Shown piece after piece: positions 6,943-16,352 of a DNA stretch of 64,000 nt; within the stretch, counting starts at the first letter, position 1, and the number at the start of each line of letters is the position of its first letter. Origin of the DNA: a virus; the IMG/VR virus record IMGVR_UViG_3300042453_002850, positions 1 through 64,000 of that record. The stretch is one strand, 5' to 3'. The notes beneath the pieces were generated by a model, which was given only the letters and a program-made list of their open reading frames with translations, made no database searches and was not told where the DNA came from. The position numbers were made by a program, and so were the translations under genes.

Positions 6943-7800
6943 ATGAGAAAAATTAAAGTTACCGAATCTGAACTTATTAAATTAATTAGTAAAACAATAT
7001 CTGAACAAAGAATTTCAGATTTACCCACAAATAAATCTTTGCAAGATTTAACCAAACCAAACTTGGATTTTTTAAAAAATGCAAACAAACCATTGGATAC
7101 GGGCGGGTATAAACCGGTTGGTTCTGATGCGAGAAAAGATATTCAATCATACAACGACCAACACGGAAGACAACCGTCTCAGTTGGTATGGAAACCAGGT
7201 CAAACCATGACATTGGGTTCAAATTTATTTGACACAGGAAAATCGACAATAAATAAAAACAGCAAAGAATTTCAGACAGCATTAACCGCTGTTAAAAGTC
7301 TTACACCACAAACAACGGTGGATGTATTGGGTGGAGCATCTGCGGTTGGAAGTGCACAAGGATATGACAACAACGCATTGGCATTAAGAAGGGCCAATAA
7401 CATGATAAAAGCACTTAAGGAAAGTGGTATGACAAATATTAACTTTATTGCAAAAGGTGTTGTTGGGACAAATACACAATATAATTCTCCTGGTGCAAGA
7501 GCGGAACAGTTTGTTAAATTAACAAGAAAAACCGCGCCAATGGCACAATCAAAACCGGCCATAGACAACACACAAGATGTTGCAAATTTACCGAGTTATG
7601 CAATGCCAAAAGTAAATCCAAATCAAGGAACATTAAGAAGAGTGCAGGGTGTAAACGCTTCGACCCCATTAAGGGAAAATAAGAAAGTGGTTAAAATAAC
7701 GGAGACTCAATTAAAAAATGTTATCAATAACATCATTAATGAGAACGATGTGAACAGTAAGAATTGGAACAAGGTTCTTAGGGGAAGAAAAAGAAAATAA
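6943..7800 (+). CDS. OmpA-like C-terminal-domain protein with leaders at both ends, 285 aa
   Basis: The type-A leader MRKIKVTESELIKLISKTISE (cut predicted after E21) precedes a linker and an OmpA/MotB-type domain (about residues 85-195). Its signs are FDTGKSTINKNSKEF, a TVDVLGGAS strand and NALALRRANNMIKAL helix, with the Asp/Arg residues expected for peptidoglycan binding. A second leader-like stretch, VVKITETQLKNVINNIINE, sits about 20 residues from the C-terminus and is followed by a basic tail. Likely a virion protein contacting host peptidoglycan; the duplicated leader is unusual. Confidence 0.7.
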   Translation: MRKIKVTESELIKLISKTISEQRISDLPTNKSLQDLTKPNLDFLKNANKPLDTGGYKPVGSDARKDIQSYNDQHGRQPSQLVWKPGQTMTLGSNLFDTGKSTINKNSKEFQTALTAVKSLTPQTTVDVLGGASAVGSAQGYDNNALALRRANNMIKALKESGMTNINFIAKGVVGTNTQYNSPGARAEQFVKLTRKTAPMAQSKPAIDNTQDVANLPSYAMPKVNPNQGTLRRVQGVNASTPLRENKKVVKITETQLKNVINNIINENDVNSKNWNKVLRGRKRK

Positions 7801-7829
7801 TCATTTTAAATCCATATGGGAGGTTCATT

Positions 7830-8195
7830 ATGGAGTTATTACCAATTAATTGGTATTTTCAATCACCAATAGATTTTGAACATAAGGAGTATATTTTATA
7901 TGCTTATTTAAAAGAGGTGGATGAATCATTTAATGATAAACGATTATCACCACATTTATTGCATATTGAAAAGTTATTAAATGAATTAAAATTATTTTAT
8001 AATTCATATAAAACAATTTTATTTGATTTGGAAAAAACCAGATACAAATATTTTGATAATCCCCATTTGGAGAATTTGGACAATGATGATTTATTAACCA
8101 TTGTGGATATTATTGAATTTTCAACACCACAATTAAACAATCGATGGTTTCGAGGTCAAACAATTTTTAAAAAATACAATCAGATTCTTTATTAA
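7830..8195 (+). CDS. Conserved phage protein of unknown function, 121 aa
   Basis: Soluble, mixed-charge, mostly helical protein. It opens LLPINWYFQSPIDFEHKEYILYAYL and continues with a helix pair containing SPHLLHIEKLLNELKLFY, a pattern I remember from proteins near structural genes in phages of Bacteroidota. It has no leader and no membrane segment. A purine-rich GGGAGG lies 7 nt before the ATG, one of the few Shine-Dalgarno-like sequences here. Tail-to-tail overlap of 4 nt with the next minus-strand gene. Confidence 0.6.
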   Translation: MELLPINWYFQSPIDFEHKEYILYAYLKEVDESFNDKRLSPHLLHIEKLLNELKLFYNSYKTILFDLEKTRYKYFDNPHLENLDNDDLLTIVDIIEFSTPQLNNRWFRGQTIFKKYNQILY

Positions 8196-9592
8196 AGAAA
8201 ATTATATTTTATATCCCTGTTAAGAAATCTATCATTTTTCCACCATTCTTCATCAAACGTGGTGGAGTTATTTGATATAATATTCATTACCTTTTTTTTG
8301 TCATCCGAATAATGGTATAACATTCTTACGGAAGATGGTTCTCTAAGATTTTGCAAAAAACTTTTTGATGATAACATTTTATCTATCATTTTTTCACTAT
8401 TATCACCAGAGATTTCAATTAATTTTCCAACGGCCCAAGAACTAATATAAACATTTGGCAATGAGAATATTTTATTAACAAACCAATTAAATTTTTCATC
8501 GTTATCAGTAAATTGTGTCAAGAACAAATCTATCATATCTCGAACATTAAATCCGTAGTTGGCGATAAATTTATCCATTGATAAAAATATTTTAATAATA
8601 TTAAAAATTTCATTTTTATTTTTTAATTTGGAAAAAATTACCCTAAAATCGGGGGTGTCAAACGTAATTAATGTATTTATGAAATCTTTATTATCAATGT
8701 TATTTATCAAATAATTTTTATCGGTTAATATTTTATATATGATATAATTCTTGTTTTTTTCCAATGATTTAATGTCATAATTTTTTGACCATTCATCTTT
8801 AAATTTTGTGGTTTCGATATGACCACCATTCTTTATAAACCATTCCAACATTTCATTTTCATCGTTGAAGGTAAAAATATTTGGGGTGATTGATTTTAAA
8901 TTTTGAAGTGTTGAATCTTTATCCATTACTCTATGTGGAAACCATGCCACACTTTGTACCTGTATATTTCTTACGAGTAACTCATTCCATTCTTCATGCA
9001 CACCATATACAAATATTAAATCAATTAATTTTTCTTGTATTGTTTCTTTATATTTGTCAATAAGTCTATATAAATTTTCAAAATATTTTTTATAATCATT
9101 TGTTGAACTCGGATACCCAATCCTTCTATTGGTGTTATTATATTCAACAGATAAACTTTGTGACAACAAATCTGACCTTATCCATCTTCTATTTAACGAA
9201 GGGTCAACGGTTGACATGATATCGTAATTGGATGCAAAATCCAAAATTCCTTTAACCTTAAAAATAATTCCACCAAATGTTTTAATACCATAGGCATCTT
9301 TTATTCTCTCTTCCGAAAAATAGGTAAGTGTTGAAATTGGGTTTCTTTTTCCCAATATTTTTTTAAAATCATCAAGATGTATTTCGTCCGTAACATGAAA
9401 TGTTTCAATTATTTTTGGTTCACCCAAAATTTTCTTAACAATTGTTGGTGTTAAAGGTATCTCTCCTTCCCTTATTTTTTCGTTAACATCTTTCATCCAT
9501 GAAACTTCTTCCAAAGACATTTCTTGTTCATGCAATTCATTTAATATGGTCATGAATTTTAGTTTTTTCGGTATTCTTCCAACAATTTTCAT
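8192..9592 (-). CDS. Large phage protein with FHVT / ISTLTY N-terminal domain, 466 aa
   Basis: I use the ATG at 9592; the frame is open to 9742 but that extension crosses the divergent start region and the ATATTTAT motif. Residues 50-150 contain ETFHVTDEIHLDDFKKI, NPISTLTYF and GIKTFGGIIFKVKG followed by DIMSTVDPSLNRRWI. This order recurs in large-phage proteins and reminds me of ADP-ribosyltransferase-like domains, but the catalytic residues cannot be assigned. The remaining ~300 residues are Lys/Asn-rich helices. It lacks a clear (I/L)xE leader, although MTILNELHEQE near residue 14 is similar. Confidence 0.55.
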   Translation of the reverse strand: MKIVGRIPKKLKFMTILNELHEQEMSLEEVSWMKDVNEKIREGEIPLTPTIVKKILGEPKIIETFHVTDEIHLDDFKKILGKRNPISTLTYFSEERIKDAYGIKTFGGIIFKVKGILDFASNYDIMSTVDPSLNRRWIRSDLLSQSLSVEYNNTNRRIGYPSSTNDYKKYFENLYRLIDKYKETIQEKLIDLIFVYGVHEEWNELLVRNIQVQSVAWFPHRVMDKDSTLQNLKSITPNIFTFNDENEMLEWFIKNGGHIETTKFKDEWSKNYDIKSLEKNKNYIIYKILTDKNYLINNIDNKDFINTLITFDTPDFRVIFSKLKNKNEIFNIIKIFLSMDKFIANYGFNVRDMIDLFLTQFTDNDEKFNWFVNKIFSLPNVYISSWAVGKLIEISGDNSEKMIDKMLSSKSFLQNLREPSSVRMLYHYSDDKKKVMNIISNNSTTFDEEWWKNDRFLNRDIKYNFL

Positions 9593-9597
9593 ATAAG

Positions 9598-9605
9598 ATA
9601 AATAT
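9598..9605 (-). promoter_or_regulatory. ATATTTAT motif before the 9592 start
   Basis: Minus-strand motif copy 5 nt before the ATG at 9592; supports the shorter start. Confidence 0.4.
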
Positions 9606-9608
9606 TTA

Positions 9609-10400
9609 ATGTATATGAAACAATTTTTTAAAATAAAATCCATTTTTTTGTTTTTATTATTTCCATTATTTCTTTTTGGACAAAATTCCGAAATAAATGA
9701 AAAAATTGCAAAAAGAAATGGTTCAACTGGGACACAAAACAATAGATATGATTATCGATATAGACCACCAATAAGACACCAGTACAACCCTCCAATTATC
9801 TATAATAGATGGAATTCACCATACATTTATTCTCCATGGAGATATGATATAAACCCACCACAAATAAATAACTATTATAACTATGGTGGAAATTATTCAT
9901 TAAATAGACAAAAATCACCATCAAAATCATTTGAAAATACTCTTGGAATAACTTTCCCAATAAATAAAAATTATGAAACCGGAATGGGGTTTTATTATTC
10001 CGTTGGAAATGAAAATAGATTTATTTCAACCTTTAAATTTCCATTAACCAGTTTTTATGTCTATGAAAACATCTCAATCTATGACGTTAAAAGATGGAAC
10101 GATAGATATATTAAAACCGACCGGACATTTTATGAATTTACCGTTGGATACGGAAAAGAAATAAATGACTTTGTCCCATATTTGGGATTTGGAATTGTGA
10201 ATTATAGAGAATATCCACAATATTTTGACGAATATTATATTTTGGGGAATGATGGGTATTATAATATAATGGGCAAGTCCATAACAACCCCACAAATTTC
10301 CATTGGGGTTTTATACAATAAAGACATATTAAATGGAAATCTAAGTCTATCAATTATCTCTGTTCCCAATCTATCCATTGGATTTGGTTTTAATTTTTGA
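9609..10400 (+). CDS. Exported outer-membrane beta-barrel-like protein, 263 aa
   Basis: A signal peptide (two candidate ATGs at 9609 and 9615; hydrophobic core IFLFLLFPLFLFG, cleavage probably before QNSE) is followed by a Tyr/Pro/Asn-rich linker (about residues 45-100). A C-terminal domain (105-263) of alternating aromatic strands, ending in GFGFNF, is typical of an outer-membrane barrel. It is divergent from the 9592 gene with only 16 nt between. A phage gene for an exported barrel could modify the host surface, for example to block superinfection; this is inferred. Confidence 0.6.
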   Translation: MYMKQFFKIKSIFLFLLFPLFLFGQNSEINEKIAKRNGSTGTQNNRYDYRYRPPIRHQYNPPIIYNRWNSPYIYSPWRYDINPPQINNYYNYGGNYSLNRQKSPSKSFENTLGITFPINKNYETGMGFYYSVGNENRFISTFKFPLTSFYVYENISIYDVKRWNDRYIKTDRTFYEFTVGYGKEINDFVPYLGFGIVNYREYPQYFDEYYILGNDGYYNIMGKSITTPQISIGVLYNKDILNGNLSLSIISVPNLSIGFGFNF

Positions 10401-10426
10401 ACCTCGGGCGCCGGTTGAATTTTCTG

Positions 10427-10434
10427 ATATTTAT
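10427..10434 (+). promoter_or_regulatory. ATATTTAT motif before the 10452 gene
   Basis: Motif copy 17 nt before the ATG, downstream of a small GC-rich patch (AACC...GGTT, 10400-10415). Confidence 0.5.
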
Positions 10435-10451
10435 ATATAAAAAACAACAAA

Positions 10452-10844
10452 ATGAAAAAAATCATAATAACTGAAACACAATTGAAAAACCTAATTAAAA
10501 GAAGGTCATTAAACGAAATGAATTTAAATCCAGAAGCGGATGAAATCGATTTTGAAGATTTGCAAGCCGCTGGTGATATGTATGATAGATTGAAATCAGG
10601 AGAAGATTCTGATAACAAATTAAATGTTGATGTTGTTGGTGGAAAATTTGTTGACCCAGAAGATATTCATAAAATGAACCACCCAAAAGGTATGGAAGGT
10701 GATATGGAAGAGTATGGTACAGAAGAAACATTTGAAAATACCGATTTTGGTTTAAATTTAAATGAGGGACAAATTCAATTGAGAAAAACATTTAATAAAT
10801 TCATGAAAAATCCAATAATTAAAAATCTTGGAGATACCATATGA
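10452..10844 (+). CDS. Leader-bearing small acidic protein, 130 aa
   Basis: Type-A leader MKKIIITETQLKNLIKRRSL ending LNE (cut predicted after E22). The mature part is acidic and Gly/Asp-rich and ends in a basic helix (QLRKTFNKFMKNPIIKNLG). A second LNE lies at about residue 109 (NLNEGQ). No recognised domain. It is coupled to the next gene by a 4-nt ATGA overlap, so the two products are probably made in similar amounts. Confidence 0.7.
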   Translation: MKKIIITETQLKNLIKRRSLNEMNLNPEADEIDFEDLQAAGDMYDRLKSGEDSDNKLNVDVVGGKFVDPEDIHKMNHPKGMEGDMEEYGTEETFENTDFGLNLNEGQIQLRKTFNKFMKNPIIKNLGDTI

Positions 10845-11323
10845 GATACATTTTTACGGAATCACAATTAAAAAACTTAATCGATAAAGAAATCGAAGAA
10901 AGAGCTAGAACCTTTGCGAACACCAGAAAAAAAAGATTATTTCCGAAAAATGCAATGATGTCAAATCCCGATAGATTCAAAGAATACGATAAGGAAGTAA
11001 AAGGGATTACGGAATCAAAATTGGAGAAGTTTGAAGAATTTGCGGAAACCAGAATGGGTGGAGCAAAAAAAATATCAGATAACGCAAAAGAAAAAGGTGG
11101 GTTTTCCATGTTAACTTATCACCATTTTGTTGTTAAACTTCCATACTACAAAAAAGCATCAGAAGGTAAATTAAATATGGAAGATGCAAAAAAAGAATAC
11201 AAAGAACTCTTGGAAAAACTTAATTCATCAACAAAAAAGGAGATGAATATTAGTCAAGTTGAGTTTCAGAAATTGGTTGGAAAAATTGAGGTATTGGGTG
11301 AACTATTGCTCAAGAATGCTTGA
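10841..11323 (+). CDS. Leader-bearing basic helical protein, 160 aa
   Basis: The leader MRYIFTESQLKNLIDKEIEE is of type A, with IEE as the weakest cleavage-site match of the set. The body is almost entirely helical and rich in Lys and Glu, with long amphipathic stretches suggesting coiled coil. No catalytic motif is visible. Its 3' end overlaps the convergent minus-strand gene by 21 nt. Predicted virion cargo or scaffold-associated protein. Confidence 0.65.
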   Translation: MRYIFTESQLKNLIDKEIEERARTFANTRKKRLFPKNAMMSNPDRFKEYDKEVKGITESKLEKFEEFAETRMGGAKKISDNAKEKGGFSMLTYHHFVVKLPYYKKASEGKLNMEDAKKEYKELLEKLNSSTKKEMNISQVEFQKLVGKIEVLGELLLKNA

Positions 11324-12577
11324 TATATAGTTATCTCTAATAAAATCAAACAAATATTGGTTTTCTTGTTTTGAATCATTTATACTTCTTAATCCATAAT
11401 TATAAATTTTACCATCCCTTTCTTTTAATTTTGGGTCATTAATAATATTGGTTAATTCTTTTTGATAGGGAGTCATAAAATTTGATTTTTCTGAAAAAAT
11501 ACCGGGAATGTGGCCCATTCCAAATAAACCAACTTTGTATTTTTCATATCTTGGAGATGTTATTGTCCTTTTTCTTCCTTTGGGGTCGATATAAGTTATA
11601 TTAAGGTTTTTAACGGAAAGAATATCCATTAGTTTATCATATTCATCAGGATAAAACGCAAAAGAATCCATTGAATCAAATTCATCACCATCATAATACT
11701 GAATCGAATCTCTTTTAAACATATTTTTAAGTTCTCTGAGTGATTGTCTACTAAGAGAATACTCAAATCTACCACCTTTTAATATATCTTCTTTTTCTTG
11801 ATTAAACTTTTCTTTTTCCTGTTTTAATTTTTCCTTTTCTTCCTTTTTTCTTTTGGCATCCATTCGAATAACATTAAGTTGTCGACTAACATCCGAATCG
11901 AATCTGTAATTTTGAGGAGTTGGATTTTCTTCTTTTTTTCTTTGTGAATTCACATCATCAACATAGGTATAATAATCATTAATATTTTTTACATCATTAT
12001 CCATTGTTAATATTTCATCAAATCCACCGAACTCCTCTTTTGTTTTATTTTTAATTTGGTATTCTCTCACCCACATGATTGTTTCTATAATATCATTATC
12101 AATCCTAACACATATAATGTTACCATGAAATTTATCATCATCTTTTTCTGTAATTGGTCTTATGTAAAAACCCATTATTTTTTTGTTCAATGATTCATCA
12201 CTTGTCTCATTTTTTATTTCCTCACTTGACCATTTTATATTTGGGTCATCAATATTAATATTTAATTTTTTTAAAACAACCAAATATTTCTTGTCTTTTG
12301 GGAAATCAAATTTATATAATTCATCTATTTTATTCTTAATACTATCCATTACATCTTCAGGTAAAACGTATTCTCCAACCATTTTTGTGTATGGTCGGGA
12401 AACATTTAATGCCTTGGGGTCACCAGCATTTACAACTTTTTCTAAATGAAATTTACCATTAAGTAATCGACTATATAATCTATTTTTTGCATGTTCATTC
12501 GTGAATATATGTTGAGCTTCGTCAACTGAAGAATTTTCAACATATTCTCTTAATATCTTTCTTATAATATTGTCCAT
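11303..12577 (-). CDS. Leader-bearing protein with central coiled coil, 424 aa
   Basis: Begins MDNIIRKILREYVENSSVDE; the short leader could be cut after LRE (E11) or YVE (E14), so the site is less certain. Residues about 20-60 contain HAKNRLYSRLLNG. Residues about 245-275 form a Lys/Glu-rich coiled coil (RKKEEKEKLKQEKEKF). The last ~150 residues are a separate domain with FAFYPDEYDKLMDIL and GLFGMGHIPG. No known family recognised. Its motif at 12583 and that of the divergent 12608 gene share a 30-nt spacer. Confidence 0.6.
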   Translation of the reverse strand: MDNIIRKILREYVENSSVDEAQHIFTNEHAKNRLYSRLLNGKFHLEKVVNAGDPKALNVSRPYTKMVGEYVLPEDVMDSIKNKIDELYKFDFPKDKKYLVVLKKLNINIDDPNIKWSSEEIKNETSDESLNKKIMGFYIRPITEKDDDKFHGNIICVRIDNDIIETIMWVREYQIKNKTKEEFGGFDEILTMDNDVKNINDYYTYVDDVNSQRKKEENPTPQNYRFDSDVSRQLNVIRMDAKRKKEEKEKLKQEKEKFNQEKEDILKGGRFEYSLSRQSLRELKNMFKRDSIQYYDGDEFDSMDSFAFYPDEYDKLMDILSVKNLNITYIDPKGRKRTITSPRYEKYKVGLFGMGHIPGIFSEKSNFMTPYQKELTNIINDPKLKERDGKIYNYGLRSINDSKQENQYLFDFIRDNYISSILEQ

Positions 12578-12582
12578 ATTAC

Positions 12583-12590
12583 ATAAATAT
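12583..12590 (-). promoter_or_regulatory. ATATTTAT motif before the 12577 start
   Basis: Minus-strand copy 5 nt before the ATG, arranged back to back with the plus-strand copy at 12594. Confidence 0.45.
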
Positions 12591-12593
12591 CGG

Positions 12594-12601
12594 ATATTTA
12601 T
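12594..12601 (+). promoter_or_regulatory. ATATTTAT motif before the 12608 gene
   Basis: Plus-strand copy 6 nt before the ATG. The pair 12583/12594 forms a divergent arrangement. Confidence 0.45.
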
Positions 12602-12607
12602 ATAAAT

Positions 12608-14413
12608 ATGAAACTAATTAATGTGTTGGAAACGTTGTTATTGGAGGCAACACCGGAGGAAATTTATAACAAATACTATAACGATATCCCATTTGATACG
12701 TTTAAAAAAATTGTGTCATCAGACCCCGCGTCAAAATTATCAGGAGATAGAATCGATAAAATCGGTCCTTATTCAAAAATCCTTTTAAATATTTTTAGAA
12801 ATGGAAATATGAAAATGGAGGACCTGCCAAAAGCAACCGAATATCTGACATACGTATATAAACATAAAGTTTCATTGGATATAAAAAATATTCAAACAAT
12901 TGCTGATATTTTTCCATATATATCAAAACATTATGTTAAAAATACGGTGGATTTGTCCACAATTATTCGTTCATTATCACCAAATGAATATGAAAAAGTT
13001 TTTGAAGGAAATGAATGGACAATACTTATACCCAAAACAGAAAAAGCCGCTTGTTATTTGGGTGTGAATACTCAATGGTGCACAACATGGGGACCCTTAT
13101 CATTAAATCCTAATTTTAGAGGTAGAACAAATAGATTTAGACAATACAATCAATCAGGCCCCCTGTATATCATCATTAATAATTCGGATTTAAATGAAAA
13201 ATATCAATTTCATTTTCCAACCGACCAATTTATGGATGTGAACGATAAACAAATAAATGTTAATTGGTTATTTGCTAATGGCCCTGAAATAAAATATTTC
13301 TTTTTCCCAAGTTTATTAAAAGAAAGTGTTGATATTAAAGAAATTTCAGAAGAGATTGCTCGAATGTATGTGTTAAACGATAAAGACATTGAAACTTTAA
13401 TGTCAAAAATTTCATCTGAAAGTGCCAATGAATTGGTGGTTGCAATCCAAACGAAAAATTATGAAAAAATTCAAGAACTTATTCAATCCGAAACCAATGG
13501 TATTCAAAAAGTGGATGAAATTAAAGGGGGGAGAATTCTATTTCCGTATAAAAGATTAAATGGTGATTTGGATAGTGTTGATAATATCTTATCACAATAT
13601 AGAGCGGAGAAACGTGAATCCTATGATTTTGTTTATAATGATTTTAGTGATATCGATAATGAAGATTTGGGTGAGAATTATTTAAAACCATTATTTGAAG
13701 AATACTATAATGAAAACAAAAATGATATATATCAAAAATTTGGTACAAATACTTATGAAAGATTTTACGATTTATTATTCGATAATTTTGTTAATAATGA
13801 AAAAATTAGGGAGAAATATATCGATAAATATTGCGATTTAAACGCCCCAAATTTCGAAGGAAGAATGCAAGAGGAGATAGAAAAAATTGAAAGGTATATT
13901 ATTTTTGATGCGGGATATTATTCAACATTAAAAGTGAATATTGGATATTTTTTAAAATACATAATAGAAAACAATATAACAAAAATTGAAAATATAACAG
14001 ATTTTTTTGATAACTTTATTTATTACTACGACATACCTACAGATTACGGTGATGAGTTTTATGATTGGGAAAGAACACTCCCATCTTATAATGATATTGA
14101 GTTTGATATTGACGTTTTTTTCAAATACTTATCTGAAGATGAATTTTCACAAAAATGTATTAAATTAAGAATGGATTTAAATAATATTATTAATAAATTA
14201 ATGAAAGGGTCCACAACTTTTGAAAATGATGAATTTAAAATTGAAATACCAAATAAAGAGGTTGATTGTGAAAAAGAATCAGTATTTGTAAACCACTTAA
14301 ATAAAAAGACAAACGAAAAAAACGATGGTTTGGTTAGAATTGAAAATCTTCCACAATATTTAACAAGATACAAACTTTTTGAATCGGTTATGAAATTTAA
14401 AAGATTTTTATGA
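12608..14413 (+). CDS. Leader-bearing 'WCTTW' family protein, 601 aa
   Basis: The type-C leader MKLINVLETLLLE is cut (predicted) after E13 and resembles the T4 internal-protein leader MKTYQEFIAEA. Residues 145-215 hold a conserved block: LGVNTQWCTTW (W157, C158), then RQYNQSGPLYIII (184-187 GPLY), KYQFHF and QFMDVND. I recall this order from many large-phage proteins of unknown function; the two other WC-type genes here (14410, 18613) are related. The C-terminal 350 residues are acidic and helical. An enzyme with a Cys/His/Asp site is possible but unproven. The next gene overlaps by ATGA. Confidence 0.65.
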   Translation: MKLINVLETLLLEATPEEIYNKYYNDIPFDTFKKIVSSDPASKLSGDRIDKIGPYSKILLNIFRNGNMKMEDLPKATEYLTYVYKHKVSLDIKNIQTIADIFPYISKHYVKNTVDLSTIIRSLSPNEYEKVFEGNEWTILIPKTEKAACYLGVNTQWCTTWGPLSLNPNFRGRTNRFRQYNQSGPLYIIINNSDLNEKYQFHFPTDQFMDVNDKQINVNWLFANGPEIKYFFFPSLLKESVDIKEISEEIARMYVLNDKDIETLMSKISSESANELVVAIQTKNYEKIQELIQSETNGIQKVDEIKGGRILFPYKRLNGDLDSVDNILSQYRAEKRESYDFVYNDFSDIDNEDLGENYLKPLFEEYYNENKNDIYQKFGTNTYERFYDLLFDNFVNNEKIREKYIDKYCDLNAPNFEGRMQEEIEKIERYIIFDAGYYSTLKVNIGYFLKYIIENNITKIENITDFFDNFIYYYDIPTDYGDEFYDWERTLPSYNDIEFDIDVFFKYLSEDEFSQKCIKLRMDLNNIINKLMKGSTTFENDEFKIEIPNKEVDCEKESVFVNHLNKKTNEKNDGLVRIENLPQYLTRYKLFESVMKFKRFL

Positions 14414-16011
14414 AAACATTATTATTAATTGAAGAATTAATATTAGAAGCCAGCAAAAAAGACATCCTAATTAAAAAATTAGGTTTTAGTGAAGATAATG
14501 CTGACCTTTTAACACGACTGGCCGGTAATTTATCAATTTTTTTGGGTAATAAACTAATCAATGTGTTCGCTGAAATTAATTTTGAACGTTTTATGAGTAG
14601 TCTTCCAGAGGAAGAAGAAAAAAGACTAAGAGAATTATTCAGAACAGATGCAAATTATCGAAAAGAAATGGGTGTGGATGCGATAAATAGGTCAAGTGGT
14701 GTAAATGGAATGAGAAGTAATATTATTTCAATTATGGATTGGATTCGTATTGGATTAAATGGTGACGTTTCTCAATATAAAAATCTAAATTTTAATGAAC
14801 TTTATAGTGAATCAAGAAAATGGCACAATGAATTAACATCAGGAGAGGGAGATATAAATTATGTTGAAAACAATGAAATATTAAGGGATTATCGAGATTC
14901 AGATGGTATTGGGTTTTATTGGACAAATTTAAAAACCAATGATTCTAGAGAGGAGTGCAACAGAATGGGTCATTGCGGAAGAACCGGTTTGAACAATACG
15001 GTATATTCACTTAGAGAAACCAAAAAAATAAAGGATAATTACACACTTAATAAAAGTCATCTCACCGCCGCGGTTGGTAAAGATGACAATATTATCTATC
15101 AATTAAAAGGACCAAAAAACAGTAAACCAAAATCAGAACTTCACCCATATATTGTTGATTTAATTTTAAATACAAATATTAACGGGTTCGGTTCCGAATA
15201 CGATAGTTCAAGTGATTTTAAAATCACCGATTTATCTGAAGAAGAAATAAGACAAATATATAATGTTAAACCAGCATTATTCAATACTCGTAGTCTACAG
15301 AAAAAACTATTTGAAATGGGAATTATAAAGGATTTCCAAGAACCAAAAATGGTTTTTGAATTGAAGATTGAACCAGATAGAGTGAGATTTTATGTTGAAG
15401 GTGATTGGGCAATTAGACAAACTAAAGATGAGTATGGTAGAACCAAAAAAGTATATTTTATTGAAACATTGTTATCGGGGGATTTTTGGGATATTTACGA
15501 CAATGATTATGGTGAATGGAAATCCGCTCTTGAATATGAAGTAAATAAAGAAAACTATGAAACCATAGAAAATTTAATAAAAATAAAATCAGGTAATGAA
15601 TACGACCCTGACATGTCATTAAAAGATTTAATTGAACAATATGATGATAATTATGAAATTAGAGACGCATTAAGTGATACTTATAATGATGCGGCGAGTT
15701 CTAGTTATTACAACTACGCAATTAAAGAATTAAAAAATGCTCTTAGTGAATATGGTGAAGTGTTAAAATTAGACGATACTGGTGCCACTATAAAAATCGA
15801 TTTAAAAGATGTGATTCATAAAACGGGTCTTGGTGATGTCGAAGTTAATGAATATTTTGAAAATTGTGATGAGGACCCTGCGTGTGTTTTTGATGAAATA
15901 TTGGGAGATTATCGTGATAAACCAATATTTAGTTTAGATAATAGGTGGACTCCCGATATAAATCGTAATGAATTTAATGAATATTTAAGTGAAAGATTAA
16001 ATGAAATATGA
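14410..16011 (+). CDS. Leader-bearing 'MGHCGR' family protein, 533 aa
   Basis: The leader MKTLLLIEELILE (cut predicted after E13) is the closest in the window to the T4 capsid-targeting sequence. Residues 170-245 hold YWTNL, EECNRMGHCGRTG (C183, H188, C189), YSLRE, SHLTAAVGKDDNIIYQLKGP and NSKP. The layout parallels the WCTTW block of the preceding gene: Cys-containing loop, then a strand pair, then a Lys/Pro motif. The C-terminus is acidic (LEYEVNKEN, CDEDPACVFDEI). Function unknown. ATGA overlaps on both sides make a three-gene operon. Confidence 0.65.
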   Translation: MKTLLLIEELILEASKKDILIKKLGFSEDNADLLTRLAGNLSIFLGNKLINVFAEINFERFMSSLPEEEEKRLRELFRTDANYRKEMGVDAINRSSGVNGMRSNIISIMDWIRIGLNGDVSQYKNLNFNELYSESRKWHNELTSGEGDINYVENNEILRDYRDSDGIGFYWTNLKTNDSREECNRMGHCGRTGLNNTVYSLRETKKIKDNYTLNKSHLTAAVGKDDNIIYQLKGPKNSKPKSELHPYIVDLILNTNINGFGSEYDSSSDFKITDLSEEEIRQIYNVKPALFNTRSLQKKLFEMGIIKDFQEPKMVFELKIEPDRVRFYVEGDWAIRQTKDEYGRTKKVYFIETLLSGDFWDIYDNDYGEWKSALEYEVNKENYETIENLIKIKSGNEYDPDMSLKDLIEQYDDNYEIRDALSDTYNDAASSSYYNYAIKELKNALSEYGEVLKLDDTGATIKIDLKDVIHKTGLGDVEVNEYFENCDEDPACVFDEILGDYRDKPIFSLDNRWTPDINRNEFNEYLSERLNEI

Positions 16012-16301
16012 AAATAGGTGATATTTGTATTTTTAAAACTAATTTTCCGGATGCGGATTTTTGGTTACAAAGGAAAGGTTCCGAAGATACGGTTGGAAAA
16101 CCATTAAAAGAATTTTATGAAGAAAATATTGGTGTTAAAGTAAAAGATGAATATAAAGATAGAGTTGATTCAAAATATTTATTTTACTACTTTCAATTTT
16201 TACATATGCAAGGTGTGTTTAAACCTATGTTACACGGAACTTTACCTTTAAAAAACATTACCATTTCTGATATTAAATCAATACCAGTAAATTTTCAATA
16301 A
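16008..16301 (+). CDS. HsdS-like C-terminal-type small protein, 97 aa
   Basis: A 97-residue protein resembling the part of type I restriction specificity subunits around 'KYLFYYFQFLHMQGVFKPMLHGTLPLKNIT' (about residues 60-88), ending with a DIKSIPV strand; the N-terminal half has DADFWLQRKGS. It is far too short to be an HsdS subunit and has no partner methylase. Similar stand-alone pieces occur in large phages. It is the last gene of the 12608 operon and is followed by a terminator at 16302. Confidence 0.5.
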   Translation: MKIGDICIFKTNFPDADFWLQRKGSEDTVGKPLKEFYEENIGVKVKDEYKDRVDSKYLFYYFQFLHMQGVFKPMLHGTLPLKNITISDIKSIPVNFQ

Positions 16302-16328
16302 AAAAGGGTTACAAATTGTAACCCTTTT
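16302..16328. terminator. Bidirectional intrinsic terminator
   Basis: AAAAGGGTTACAA / TTGTAACCCTTTT palindrome between convergent genes; A/T runs on both sides allow use in both directions. Confidence 0.85.
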
Positions 16329-16352
16329 AATGACCTTGTGATTAGTTTATTA

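Noticed and set aside
16008-16301. A type I restriction system
   Set aside because: Only a short HsdS-like piece is present; no HsdM or HsdR and no target-recognition domain.
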